The notes beneath the pieces were generated by a model. That model did no database searches and was not told where the DNA came from. It was given only the letters and a program-made list of their open reading frames with translations. The position numbers were made by a program, and so were the translations under genes. DNA of 64,000 nt from Lutibacter sp. GTDB lineage: Bacteria > Bacteroidota > Bacteroidia > Flavobacteriales > Flavobacteriaceae. This document shows positions 8,248-18,403 of the stretch, in pieces. Within the stretch, counting starts at the first letter, position 1. Each line of letters starts with the position of its first letter. The stretch spans positions 1 to 64,000 of the forward strand of contig NZ_WTAR01000022.1 in assembly GCF_013139515.1 (NCBI RefSeq), read 5' to 3'.

Positions 8248-9384
8248 ATGAAATTTAAACTTCCGCTAATAATATTATTATTTTTATCAGTTACAATTGC
8301 ATCTGCTCAATTTAAAAATCCAAAAAAATTACCTTTTACTTGGAAAACTGACACTATAAATCGCTCTGTTGACCTTTCAGAAATACAGATAGCGCTTCCA
8401 AAAGGCTCATTTCCAACACTCGATAAACCAAAATTTGTGAATAAAGCTGAAGGACTAGAAATGTTTTTCCCAAAAGAACCTGTAATAGCGGTCGAAATTA
8501 ATGGTATTGCAAAAGCATATTCCTTAAATATTTTAACGATGCACGAGATAGCAAATGATGAACTTGAAGGAGTACCAATTTTGGTAACTTACTGTCCATT
8601 ATGTAATTCAGGAATTGTATATAACCGAAAAATAAACCATCAAGGAGTAAAAGAAATATTAGAATTTGAAGCTTCAGGCATGTTGCGAAATAGTGATATG
8701 GTAATGTTAGATAGAAAAACTGAAACTTTATGGCAACAACTATTAGGAGAGGCTATTGTTGGTGATTATAACGGAACTGAATTAGATATTATACCGTCAT
8801 TAATAATTTCAGTTGAAGAATTTTTTAAACGTTACCCAGAAGGTAAAATACTATCTAAAAAAACTGGATTTGCATCCTCTGAAAAAAATTACGGTCATAA
8901 TCCTTATAAAAAATATGATGAAAAAGAAAATCCAATTGAGTACTTTTTTAATAGTGACAAAGTAGATAAACGTCTACCGGCAATGGAGCGTATTGTAGAT
9001 ATTGAAAGTGATGGAGAATATAAAGTGTATACTTTTACAAGTGTTGCAAAAAGTGGTGTTATTAATGATACTTTTAAAAATAAAAATGTTGTATTATTTT
9101 ATAAACATGGAACAATTTCAATTCTAGATGAAAATGATATTTCAGCGTCTAAAGATGTTGGTTCTGTAACTGTTTTTAATGCTATAATTGATAATGAACA
9201 ATTATCGTTTAAAGGTGAAAATAACGTTTTTATTGACACTAAAACTGAGTCTAAATGGGATATAACTGGTTACTGTTATTCTGGAAAATTAAAAGGAAAA
9301 CAATTAAAAATTGAACCTCATAGCAATCATTTTGCATTTGCTTGGTTAGCATTTAATCCTGAGAGTGAGATTTATAAAGAATAA
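8248..9384 (+). CDS. DUF3179 domain-containing protein
   Basis: Signal peptide; YSLNILTMHEIANDELEGVPILVTYCPLCNSGIVYNR and FEASGMLRNSDMVMLDRKTETLWQQLLGEAIVGDYNG. Confidence 0.9.
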   Translation: MKFKLPLIILLFLSVTIASAQFKNPKKLPFTWKTDTINRSVDLSEIQIALPKGSFPTLDKPKFVNKAEGLEMFFPKEPVIAVEINGIAKAYSLNILTMHEIANDELEGVPILVTYCPLCNSGIVYNRKINHQGVKEILEFEASGMLRNSDMVMLDRKTETLWQQLLGEAIVGDYNGTELDIIPSLIISVEEFFKRYPEGKILSKKTGFASSEKNYGHNPYKKYDEKENPIEYFFNSDKVDKRLPAMERIVDIESDGEYKVYTFTSVAKSGVINDTFKNKNVVLFYKHGTISILDENDISASKDVGSVTVFNAIIDNEQLSFKGENNVFIDTKTESKWDITGYCYSGKLKGKQLKIEPHSNHFAFAWLAFNPESEIYKE

Positions 9385-9423
9385 TTAGCACCGAAATTTA
9401 AAAGCTGTAATACTCAAATTTTA

Positions 9424-10428
9424 TTAGTGAATAATTTTAAAAAGTAATTCTTTTAAAATATCGCCACTTGGTAAAGCATTAGCTCCAACTCCTTTGCTTT
9501 TCACATCTGCTTCACGCAAATAAGCAATAATTTGAGAAACTTTTCGCATGGGATAATTTTTTGCAGCAGTAATATAATCTGACACAAAAAATGGACTTAC
9601 TTTTAATGCTCTAGCAACGCTATTTTTAGATTTATCACTTAAACTATGATAAGTAAGTAGTTGAGTAAACAAACTATTTAATAAAGAAATTGTAACAATA
9701 ATTGGATTAGCTTTCTGGTTTTTAGCAAAATAATTAATTATCATATTTGCTTTGTACACATTACGTTCACCAACGGCTTTACGCAATTCAAAATTATTAT
9801 AATCTTTACTTATTCCTATATTTTCTTCAATATGACTAGCGGTAATGGTAGAACCTTCAGGTAAAACAACCATTAACTTATCTAATTCGTTACTTATTTT
9901 GCTTAAATCGTCTCCCAAAAATTCAACTAGCATTACTGCTGCCTTAGATTCTATTAGATATTTTTTACCAGACAAAACTCGTCTAATCCACTCTCCTATT
10001 TGGTTTTCATATAGTTTTTTACTCTCATAAACTACACCACTTTTTTGAAGTGCTTTGTACAGTTTTTTACGTTTATCAATTGTTTTGTACTTATAACAAA
10101 TAACTAAAACCGTTGATGGTTGTGGATTTTCTACATAAGTTACTAGTTTTTCAATAGATCTAGATAAATCTTGCGCTTCTTTTACAACAATAACTAATCG
10201 TTCAGCCATCATTGGAAAACGCTTGGCATTGTCTGAAATTTGTTCAATAGTAACATCTCTTCCATATAAAACTTGCTGATTAAAACCTTTTTCTTCTTCA
10301 GAGAGTATATTTTCTTCAATAAATTCTGAAATTTTATCAATATAATAAGGCTCATTGCCCATTAAAAAATAAACAGGTTTTATATTTCCACTTTTAATAT
10401 CAGAAACTATTTTAGTAACGTCATTCAT
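9424..10428 (-). CDS. holA: DNA polymerase III subunit delta
   Basis: IKSGNIKPVYFLMGNEPYYIDKISEFIEENIL...LVIVVKEAQDLSRSIEKL; HolA architecture. Confidence 0.93.
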   Translation of the reverse strand: MNDVTKIVSDIKSGNIKPVYFLMGNEPYYIDKISEFIEENILSEEEKGFNQQVLYGRDVTIEQISDNAKRFPMMAERLVIVVKEAQDLSRSIEKLVTYVENPQPSTVLVICYKYKTIDKRKKLYKALQKSGVVYESKKLYENQIGEWIRRVLSGKKYLIESKAAVMLVEFLGDDLSKISNELDKLMVVLPEGSTITASHIEENIGISKDYNNFELRKAVGERNVYKANMIINYFAKNQKANPIIVTISLLNSLFTQLLTYHSLSDKSKNSVARALKVSPFFVSDYITAAKNYPMRKVSQIIAYLREADVKSKGVGANALPSGDILKELLFKIIH

Positions 10429-10457
10429 TTATAAAAAAAAATTAGCATTTTTGTTGA

Positions 10458-10904
10458 ATGCATCCATTGAATTTACCAACATATAAATTCAAAATCAAAA
10501 GTAATGAAAATAAGTACTTTATTTTTGATATTGTTAGAAAAAAATATGTGAGTCTTACTCCTGAGGAATGGGTACGTCAACATATAGTCCGTTATTTGGT
10601 TGAAGAAAAAAAATATCCAATTTCATTAATCACCATCGAAAAAAAATTAACCATTAACAAGTTAACCAAACGCACAGATATTGTGGTTTTTAATACTGAT
10701 GGCTTACCACATATTATTGTTGAATGTAAGGCTGCTTCTGTTAATATCAATCAAGATGCATTTGACCAAATTGCACGATACAATTTAAAATTAAAAGCCA
10801 ATTACTTGTTTGTTAGCAACGGTTTGAATCATTATTATTGTAAAATGGATATTGAAAATGAAACCTATATTTTTTTAGAAACTATCCCAAAATACAATTC
10901 GTAA
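10458..10904 (+). CDS. Type I restriction enzyme R protein N-terminal (HSDR_N_2-like) domain protein
   Basis: YVSLTPEEWVRQHIVRYLVEEKKYPISLITIEK...RTDIVVFNTDGLPHIIVECKAASV; PD-(D/E)XK-like D...ECK core. Confidence 0.88.
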   Translation: MHPLNLPTYKFKIKSNENKYFIFDIVRKKYVSLTPEEWVRQHIVRYLVEEKKYPISLITIEKKLTINKLTKRTDIVVFNTDGLPHIIVECKAASVNINQDAFDQIARYNLKLKANYLFVSNGLNHYYCKMDIENETYIFLETIPKYNS

Positions 10905-10905
10905 A

Positions 10906-12168
10906 ATGAAAAAAAAATATTTTATTCGAACATTATTTGTGTTATTAATTTTAATAATTGGCAGCTATTTTATACCTGCTCCTCAGGCTGATTTTTTTGA
11001 TTTATACACAAAAAATGACAAGCCAGCTTTAAGTTTAAAAGAATTTAAAAGTAGAGCAACAAAACAAATTACTGTAAATAATGTTAAATGGAACTATTTA
11101 ACTAGTGGAAACGGAAAAGAAAGCATTTTATTTTTGCACGGAATGGGTGGTGCATATGATTTATGGTGGCAACAAGTAATTGAGTTTGAAAAAGATTATA
11201 AAATAATTACGTACACATTACCTGAAGAAATTAATTCATTGGAAAAAGCATCTGAAGGAATATTAAAAATTTTAGAAACTGAAAATATTAATAAATTCAA
11301 TGTAGTTGGAACATCAATGGGCGGTTACATTACTCAATATTTAGTTTCTTCAATCCCAAATAGGATTGAAAAAGCTGTTTTTGCAAATACTTTCCCTCCA
11401 AATAATTTAATTGAAAAAGTAAACGCAACTAAAAGTAAAGTAATTCCCTATTTACCCGAAATACTACTTTCAAAACTAGGAGAAAAAAAATTAAATAATG
11501 AATTAATACCCGCAGCAAAAAACTCTGAATTATTAAACGCTTTTTTACCAAGTTTGCCTTTTAGTAAAAAACAATTTATGAATCGATTTTATGTTGTAAT
11601 TGATAAATTTACTGCAACACCAGCAAAATATGAAATAAAACGAATTCCGAAATTAATTATTGAATCTGATAACGACCCTTTAATTCAGCCTCAATTAAGA
11701 ACAAAAATTAAAGAATTGTATTTAGATGCTGAAATTTATACATTTAAAAACGAAGGACATTTTCCATATATAAATGCTTCACAACAATATAATACTGTGC
11801 TACGCAATTTTTTAACTAAAGAAAATGAATTTAAAGCCGTAGAAAAGACAATTTATAATTATTTTGAAGGCAGAAAAAATGCAAATTTAGAAATTTTACA
11901 AACTGCTTTTTCAAAAAATGCAAGTTTATATACTAGTTTGAACAATACCGAATTAATTATCCCTTTTGAAGCATTTTTAAAAAAAGTAAAAAGTGACGGT
12001 GTTCAACAAATTAACACATCAATTTTAAATGGCGATATTGAAGGTGATATTGCTAATTTTAAAACACAGTTTATATATTCTAATGCATCTTATTCAGATT
12101 ATTTAACATTTCTAAAAGTACAAAAAGAGTGGGAAATTATTAGTAAAACATTTACTCAAAACTATTAA
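10906..12168 (+). CDS. Alpha/beta hydrolase with C-terminal NTF2/SnoaL-like (lumazine-binding-like) domain
   Basis: ILFLHGMGGAYDLWWQQV, NVVGTSMGGYITQYL, then C-terminal KTIYNYFEGRKNANLEILQTAFSKNASLYTSLN...FLKVQKEWEIISKTF. Confidence 0.8.
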   Translation: MKKKYFIRTLFVLLILIIGSYFIPAPQADFFDLYTKNDKPALSLKEFKSRATKQITVNNVKWNYLTSGNGKESILFLHGMGGAYDLWWQQVIEFEKDYKIITYTLPEEINSLEKASEGILKILETENINKFNVVGTSMGGYITQYLVSSIPNRIEKAVFANTFPPNNLIEKVNATKSKVIPYLPEILLSKLGEKKLNNELIPAAKNSELLNAFLPSLPFSKKQFMNRFYVVIDKFTATPAKYEIKRIPKLIIESDNDPLIQPQLRTKIKELYLDAEIYTFKNEGHFPYINASQQYNTVLRNFLTKENEFKAVEKTIYNYFEGRKNANLEILQTAFSKNASLYTSLNNTELIIPFEAFLKKVKSDGVQQINTSILNGDIEGDIANFKTQFIYSNASYSDYLTFLKVQKEWEIISKTFTQNY

Positions 12169-12722
12169 TGGTTGCATTTTTTAATTTTTTAACTGTACAC
12201 GCTACTAAAAGAAATATTAGAATAGGTGTTCTATTAATACTTCTCTTTAATATATTATTATTACCCGAATTTTCAAAATTATTTTCAGAAAACAACATTA
12301 AAATTAATGCTATTTTAGATTTAAAATTTTCTTATACAATTAACGAAGCTTACCTTTTAATTGAAAACTTAGGAGAAAACGGAAGAAATACATACAAATA
12401 CAAAACATTATTTATAGATTTCCCGTACGCGCTTATGTATAGCTTTGTTTATGCATTTATTATTATAATGTTATTAAATACAACTACTTTAAAAAGAATA
12501 AACTATGTATGTTTAGCACCTTTTTTTATAAGTTGGTTTGATGTATTAGAAAATTCTGGAATTATTTTAATGCTCCTAAAATATCCAACAAAACTAACTG
12601 CTATTTGCAATTTAACTTCTATTTTTACATCTTTAAAATGGATTTTTGCCGCAATTACCTTTTTAATAATTGTAACTTTATTTATAAATTTAATTTATTC
12701 AAAAACACTTAAAAAAAATTGA
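12168..12722 (+). CDS. Hypothetical multi-spanning membrane protein
   Basis: 184 aa with about four hydrophobic segments; start overlaps the preceding stop (TAATG). Confidence 0.7.
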   Translation: MVAFFNFLTVHATKRNIRIGVLLILLFNILLLPEFSKLFSENNIKINAILDLKFSYTINEAYLLIENLGENGRNTYKYKTLFIDFPYALMYSFVYAFIIIMLLNTTTLKRINYVCLAPFFISWFDVLENSGIILMLLKYPTKLTAICNLTSIFTSLKWIFAAITFLIIVTLFINLIYSKTLKKN

Positions 12723-13717
12723 AATTAGCCATTGTTATATTAAATTGGAATGGAAAACATTTACTAGAAAAATTTACACCTTCAATAGTTAAATTTAGTA
12801 AGTTGCCCAACGTTGAAATTGTTGTTGCAGATAATGCTTCATCTGATGATTCAATCAATTTTATTCAACAAAAACACCCTGAGATTAAAATTGTTCAAAA
12901 TAGTGTAAATGGTGGTTATGCAAAAGGTTATAATGATGCTTTACAACATGTAAAAGCAGATATTTACGCTTTGGTAAACTCAGATATTGAAGTAACTGAA
13001 GGTTGGTTAAATCCAATTATTAAATTGTTTAAAAATGAACCTGAAACAGCCATTGTTCAACCAAAAATATTAGATTTTAAAAACAAAGATAAGTTTGAAT
13101 ATGCTGGTGCCGCAGGCGGATTTGTTGATAAATACGGTTATCCATATTGCAGAGGAAGAATTTTTGCAAATTTAGAAACTGACACGCAGCAATATAATGA
13201 TGAAGCAGAGATTTTCTGGGCTTCAGGAGCTTGTTTTTTTATTCGTTCTGAGATTTTTCACAATCTAGATGGTTTTGATGAAGATTATTTTGCACATCAA
13301 GAAGAAATTGATTTATGTTGGAGAGCTTTTAATCTTCAAAAAACAATTAAATATGTAGGAACTTCAACAGTATATCATATTGGAGGCGCAACGTTAAAAG
13401 AAGCAAGTCCTAAAAAAACTTTTCTAAACTTTAGAAACAGTCTATTTACATTGGTTAAAAATTTACCAAAAAACAGTATCATTCCAATTATATTTTCAAG
13501 ACTTATTTTAGATGGTATAGCTGGTGTTAAATTTTTAATAGAATTAAAACCAATACACACTTTTGCCATTATAAAAGCACATTTTAGTTTTTATTATTAT
13601 GTACTAAAAATGATTAAAAAAAGAAAAGTACTTCAACAAAAAAATAACTATTTTTCATTAAAAAGTATCGTTTGGAGCCATTTTATTGAAGGAAAAAACA
13701 CCTATAAAAAATTATAA
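12719..13717 (+). CDS. Glycosyltransferase family 2 protein (TTG start)
   Basis: MKLAIVILNWNGKHLLEKFTPSI...VVADNASSDDS...NGGYAKGYNDAL...VNSDIEV...FDEDYFAHQEEIDLCWRA. Confidence 0.92.
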   Translation: MKLAIVILNWNGKHLLEKFTPSIVKFSKLPNVEIVVADNASSDDSINFIQQKHPEIKIVQNSVNGGYAKGYNDALQHVKADIYALVNSDIEVTEGWLNPIIKLFKNEPETAIVQPKILDFKNKDKFEYAGAAGGFVDKYGYPYCRGRIFANLETDTQQYNDEAEIFWASGACFFIRSEIFHNLDGFDEDYFAHQEEIDLCWRAFNLQKTIKYVGTSTVYHIGGATLKEASPKKTFLNFRNSLFTLVKNLPKNSIIPIIFSRLILDGIAGVKFLIELKPIHTFAIIKAHFSFYYYVLKMIKKRKVLQQKNNYFSLKSIVWSHFIEGKNTYKKL

Positions 13718-14332
13718 AAAATCAATAGTTCCTTTACCTTCACGTATAATTGTAATTTCATCGTCAGATAAATCAATAATTGTAGAAGGAATATTTCCGC
13801 CAAAACCACCATCAATAACCGCCTCAACTCTATTTTTCCATTTTTCAAAAATTAATTCAGGATCGGTTGTGTATTCAATTAAATCATCTTCATCATAAAT
13901 TGATGTTGAAACAATTGGATTTCCTAATTTTTTAACTAACTCTCTAATGATATTGCTATCTGGAATACGAATTCCTACAGTTTTTTTGTTTTTAAATGCT
14001 TTCGGCAAGTTATTATTTCCAGGTAAAATGAACGTATATGGCCCCGGAAATGATTTTTTTAAAATTTTATAAGTTGGCGTGTTTATTTGCTTTACATAAT
14101 CTGAAAGGTTACTTAAATCGTAACATATAAAAGAGAAATTAGCTTTCTCTAATTTTACACCTTTAATTTTAGCCACTTTTTCCATAGCTTTTGCATTGGT
14201 TATATCACAACCAATACCATAAACTGTATCTGTAGGATAAATAATTAACCCTCCTTTTTTTAAAATAGCTACAATTTTTTCTATTTCACGCTCGTTAGGA
14301 TTTTCTTCGTAAATTTTTATTAGCTTAGACAT
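13712..14332 (-). CDS. L-threonylcarbamoyladenylate synthase (Sua5/YciO/YrdC family)
   Basis: IVAILKKGGLIIYPTDTVYGIGCDITNAKAMEKVAKIKG; start trimmed from 14350 to MSKLIKIYEENP at 14332. Confidence 0.92.
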   Translation of the reverse strand: MSKLIKIYEENPNEREIEKIVAILKKGGLIIYPTDTVYGIGCDITNAKAMEKVAKIKGVKLEKANFSFICYDLSNLSDYVKQINTPTYKILKKSFPGPYTFILPGNNNLPKAFKNKKTVGIRIPDSNIIRELVKKLGNPIVSTSIYDEDDLIEYTTDPELIFEKWKNRVEAVIDGGFGGNIPSTIIDLSDDEITIIREGKGTIDFL

Positions 14333-14370
14333 ACTACAAATTTTATACAAATGTAGTTTTTAAACCATAA

Positions 14371-14393
14371 AAAAACCTGCACTAAGCAGGTTT
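14371..14393. terminator. Intrinsic terminator (downstream of the response regulator, - strand)
   Basis: AAACCTGC-actaa-GCAGGTTT stem-loop with flanking A/T tracts. Confidence 0.7.
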
Positions 14394-14404
14394 AATTTTT
14401 CTTC

Positions 14405-15100
14405 TTATTTTTCAATAAGCCTAAATCCCTCTCCATGAATATTCAAAATTTCAACATCTTCATCTCTTTTTAAATATTTACGAAGTTTAGCTATATAAAC
14501 ATCCATACTACGTGAAGTAAAATAATTATCGTCTCGCCAAATTTTAGTTAAAGCTAACTCACGAGGCATTAAATCATTTTTATATATAGTAAGTAATTTT
14601 AATAATTTACTTTCTTTAGGTGATAATTTTTGAGCTTCACCATCATCAAATGATAAATGACGTAATTTTGAATTAAAATCAAACTTTCCAATTTTAAATT
14701 CAAACACTTCTTCTTCAACATCCTGTTCACTTTCTTTTCGCTGCATTATCGCTTTAATTTTATACAATAATACTTCAGAATCAAAAGGTTTATTTAAATA
14801 ATCATCGGCTCCTGCTTGATAACCTTTCAGTACATCTTCTTTCATAGTTTTTGCCGTAAGAAATATAATTGGTACTTCAGAATTTGTACTTCTTATATCT
14901 TTAGCTAATGAAAAACCATCTTTTCTAGGCATCATTACATCTAAAATACATAAATCATAATCATCATTTTTAAACATAATAAGACCTTCCAAGCCATCTT
15001 TTGCTAGTGTTACATTATAATCGTTTAATGTAAGATAATCTTTTAAAACAGTTCCAAAATTTGGATCGTCTTCAACTAATAAAATTTTCTTGTTTTCCAT
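14405..15100 (-). CDS. OmpR-family response regulator (RprY-like)
   Basis: KILLVEDDPNFGTVLKDYL...DLCILDVMMPRKDGFSLAK...FLTAKT...GADDYLNKPF and C-terminal wHTH. Confidence 0.93.
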   Translation of the reverse strand: MENKKILLVEDDPNFGTVLKDYLTLNDYNVTLAKDGLEGLIMFKNDDYDLCILDVMMPRKDGFSLAKDIRSTNSEVPIIFLTAKTMKEDVLKGYQAGADDYLNKPFDSEVLLYKIKAIMQRKESEQDVEEEVFEFKIGKFDFNSKLRHLSFDDGEAQKLSPKESKLLKLLTIYKNDLMPRELALTKIWRDDNYFTSRSMDVYIAKLRKYLKRDEDVEILNIHGEGFRLIEK

Positions 15101-15111
15101 ATTTTATTTAT

Positions 15112-16680
15112 TTATACCAATGGTAATTTTGCAGTAAAAGTGCTTCCAATTCCTTTTTCACTTTCAACAGAAATTTCCCCTTGATGAATTTCTATTATTT
15201 TTTTTACGTATGAAAGTCCTAAACCATGTCCTTTCACATTATGAATATTACCTCTTTCTTCTCTATAAAACTTTTTAAATATATTTTTTTGAACTACTTT
15301 ACTCATTCCAATACCATTATCAGTTATTTTAACTATAATATTTTTTTCAGTATTACTTGTTGAAATATTAATTTTTGGTATTTCATTAGAATATTTAATT
15401 GCATTGTCTAACATATTAACAAAAATGTTGGTTAAATGGAATTGATTCGCTGTAATTTCAGCAAAACTAGCTTTAAAATCAATATTTATATCACCTCCTT
15501 TATCGTTAATTAATAATTGAATATGCGTTATAGCTTCCTCTATTATGTCGTGAGTATCAACAACTTCCTTACTAACATCTAATTGATTTTTTTCTAATTT
15601 AGATATTCTTAAAACATTTTCAACTTGTGTATGCATTCGCTTGTTTTCCTCCCTAATCATTTTCACATATCTTAACACCTTATCTTTGTCTTCTATAATC
15701 TTGGGATTTTTAATAGCATCTAAAGCTAAATTAATTGTTGCAATAGGTGTTTTAAACTCATGTGTCATGTTATTAATAAAATCTGTTTTAATTTCAGGAA
15801 TTTGTTTTTGCCTAACTAACTGATATAAGGCACTTACAAAAGCAACAATAATAATTAACACAAAAAATGCTGATAAAAACAAAATTTTAAAAATTGAAGA
15901 AAGGATGAATTTCTTTTCATCAGGAAACGTAACAAATAATTGAAAGTTACTATTTCCATCAGTATCAGCAAACATTGGCACTTTATAACTTTTTCCAGCT
16001 TCTTTTCTAAAATAACCCGATTTTACTTGCGTTGCTAAACCATTACTGTAAATACCATATTTAAAATTGGTTGCAATTCCTCTACGCTCCAATTCATTAT
16101 TAAGCCTATACGTAATTTCCTCATTACTTACCCTTTTATGTATTGGCATTCTAGAAGTAATTGCATCAAATGCAGGTTCTAATTTAGCTTTAATTGCCTT
16201 ATCAAATCTACTTACTTTTATGTATTTTTCTTCAGGTGGATTTACTAAACTTCCTGAATTATCAATAATATCACCTTTTACAACTACAATTTCTTCTTTA
16301 CTATAAATTTCTTTAAAATCAATAGAATCATTTTCAAAGAACTCAGTTGGTACTTTATAATTTTGTTCAATTATACTCTGAGAATATCTAAATCTTTCAT
16401 TATTAGTTGTATCAATTTTTTCATAAATAAACTTACTAATATCTGAATAATCTAACTTACTACCACTAGGTACTCTTTCAGAAATATCATCATAAAAGTT
16501 TTCAAATTCTCTTTCTTTAATATCTTCTGAAACTTTTGCCAGAGCAAATCTCACATTAGAAGTAAACTGTTCTTCTGTAATTTGTATCGTGTTTTTAATC
16601 CAAAATACTTGTACCGAAATAATACCAATTAAGGCAATACTCATTAAAATAATAATAAGTACAAATATTCTTTTTCTCAT
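15112..16680 (-). CDS. Sensor histidine kinase (RprX-like)
   Basis: Two TM segments, FINNMTHEFKTPIATINLALDAI (H box), DNAIKYS, DNGIGM, GHGLGLSYVKKI. Confidence 0.93.
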   Translation of the reverse strand: MRKRIFVLIIILMSIALIGIISVQVFWIKNTIQITEEQFTSNVRFALAKVSEDIKEREFENFYDDISERVPSGSKLDYSDISKFIYEKIDTTNNERFRYSQSIIEQNYKVPTEFFENDSIDFKEIYSKEEIVVVKGDIIDNSGSLVNPPEEKYIKVSRFDKAIKAKLEPAFDAITSRMPIHKRVSNEEITYRLNNELERRGIATNFKYGIYSNGLATQVKSGYFRKEAGKSYKVPMFADTDGNSNFQLFVTFPDEKKFILSSIFKILFLSAFFVLIIIVAFVSALYQLVRQKQIPEIKTDFINNMTHEFKTPIATINLALDAIKNPKIIEDKDKVLRYVKMIREENKRMHTQVENVLRISKLEKNQLDVSKEVVDTHDIIEEAITHIQLLINDKGGDINIDFKASFAEITANQFHLTNIFVNMLDNAIKYSNEIPKINISTSNTEKNIIVKITDNGIGMSKVVQKNIFKKFYREERGNIHNVKGHGLGLSYVKKIIEIHQGEISVESEKGIGSTFTAKLPLV

Positions 16681-16781
16681 TATTCAAAAATAAACTTTTA
16701 ACAGTATAAATGTTAAATTTTAACGTAAGTTAACAAAAAATACAATTTTTTAACAATATATTAAGAAATTTTGTAAAGAAA

Positions 16782-17363
16782 TTATTTTTCTACTAGTACT
16801 TTATAAAGTTTATCAACTTGTTTTTTTGTAGCTTCTAGTGTAGTATTTGTAATTATGAAATCTGATTTTTCAATTTTTATAACATCTGAAGTTTGATGTT
16901 GCATTCTTTCTAAAATTTGCTGTTTAGAAATTTTATCACGCTTAATAATTCTTTCTATTTTATCTTCAAAATTAGCAGTTACGGTTATCACATAATCGCA
17001 TATTGTATTCGTACCACTTTCAAATAAAATAGCAGATTCATACATCACAACTTTAGTTGTTTGCTTTTCAATAAATTTTTTGAAATGCAATTTAACTTTT
17101 GGGTGCACTAATGTATTTAATGCTTTTAATTTTTCTTTATCATTAAAAACAACGTTAGCAATATAATTTCTACTTAGCTTATTATTTACATATGCTTTTT
17201 CACCAAAAAGTGTAGTTATATCTTGTATTAGTTGCTTATCAGAATTCATTAACTCTTTAGCTTCAACATCAGCAATATAAACTACAGCACCCAGTTCTTT
17301 AAATAACTGTAACACTGTGCTTTTACCGCTTCCAATACCACCTGTTAAACCTACTATTATCAT
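16782..17363 (-). CDS. coaE: Dephospho-CoA kinase
   Basis: MIIVGLTGGIGSGKSTVLQLFKELGAVVYIADVEAKELM. Confidence 0.96.
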   Translation of the reverse strand: MIIVGLTGGIGSGKSTVLQLFKELGAVVYIADVEAKELMNSDKQLIQDITTLFGEKAYVNNKLSRNYIANVVFNDKEKLKALNTLVHPKVKLHFKKFIEKQTTKVVMYESAILFESGTNTICDYVITVTANFEDKIERIIKRDKISKQQILERMQHQTSDVIKIEKSDFIITNTTLEATKKQVDKLYKVLVEK

Positions 17364-18328
17364 CTTTGAATTAAAAATTCTATTTGACTTGGGTTAATTT
17401 TTAGTGTAGAAATAAATTCGCTTTGTTGTTGTATTGTTGGAGTTAAATACTTAATTAATGTATCGTTTTTATACTGATTAAAATCGTACACAATTAAAAA
17501 ACTATTTTTGGTTATTTTGTTAAAGTTTGAAAGCCCTGCTTGATAAATAACTTCAATTTCTTTTGGAAAAGTGTTAATTTGCATATTCTCAGGCTTATTA
17601 ATTAAAGTTATTGGTAACATAAATTTTCCTTCAGTAAATTTATCAACCTTACCTGTAACTATTATTTTAGTTGCTGAAAAAGTTAAATGCTCTTTTTGTA
17701 ATGGAAGTTTTAAAGGTAAATCTTTATGAATAGACTCATAAACATCGCTTAATTTTAATACTGAAGTTGTTAACTCTTTTATTGAATCTACAAACTTTTC
17801 AGGACCTGTTATTAAAACAGAATCTGGCTTAATTATTATATTTTCAATAAAATTATAACCTAATTTAAATTTTATATCTAATGATGGGTTTACAGGTATC
17901 TTTTTAGATTTATTATTTCCTAACTCAATAAAAATTGTATCATTTAAAACATTCACAACTTCTGTTTCATTAGATAATTGAGCTTTTAAATACGTAATTT
18001 GTTGGTTAGGTAACATATAAAAACTTGAACCGTTTTTAATAGTGTTCTTTAAACTTAAAACAACCTTACTTTTTTTTACTTTGTATTTTAACAACGTAAA
18101 ACCCGGAGCTTTTAAAGCTATTTTAATTTCAGAAACTGGTTGAGATTGTAGTAATTTTCCTGCAGGAATATCTTTATATGTTACTCTAAAAACGGCTAAA
18201 CTAGTATATGTTTTAGATAATTCAATTAACAACCAAATTATTGAAGTTAATAACAATATAAATAAAAACACTTTAGCTTTTCTTTTATTGTTAATTGATA
18301 AGTTTGTTTGTTGTGTAGCTGTTTTCAT
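17360..18328 (-). CDS. YbbR-like domain-containing protein
   Basis: N-terminal TM plus YbbR-type repeats (KIPVNPSLDIKFKLGYNFIENIIIKPDSVLITGPEKFVDSIKEL); 4-bp overlap with coaE. Confidence 0.85.
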   Translation of the reverse strand: MKTATQQTNLSINNKRKAKVFLFILLLTSIIWLLIELSKTYTSLAVFRVTYKDIPAGKLLQSQPVSEIKIALKAPGFTLLKYKVKKSKVVLSLKNTIKNGSSFYMLPNQQITYLKAQLSNETEVVNVLNDTIFIELGNNKSKKIPVNPSLDIKFKLGYNFIENIIIKPDSVLITGPEKFVDSIKELTTSVLKLSDVYESIHKDLPLKLPLQKEHLTFSATKIIVTGKVDKFTEGKFMLPITLINKPENMQINTFPKEIEVIYQAGLSNFNKITKNSFLIVYDFNQYKNDTLIKYLTPTIQQQSEFISTLKINPSQIEFLIQR

Positions 18329-18357
18329 TTACTAATAATAAGATTTAAATATACAAA

Positions 18358-18383
18358 AAAAGTGAGTTTAAAAACTCACTTTT
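18358..18383. terminator. Intrinsic terminator between yajC and the YbbR gene
   Basis: AAAAGTGAGTTT / AAACTCACTTTT stem-loop. Confidence 0.75.
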
Positions 18384-18403
18384 AATTAAATATGTATTAT
18401 TTC

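Noticed and set aside
13712-13717. Convergent overlap TTATAA of GT2 and threonylcarbamoyl-AMP synthase stops
   Set aside because: Compact convergent stop codons are ordinary in dense genomes; no sign of a functional element.
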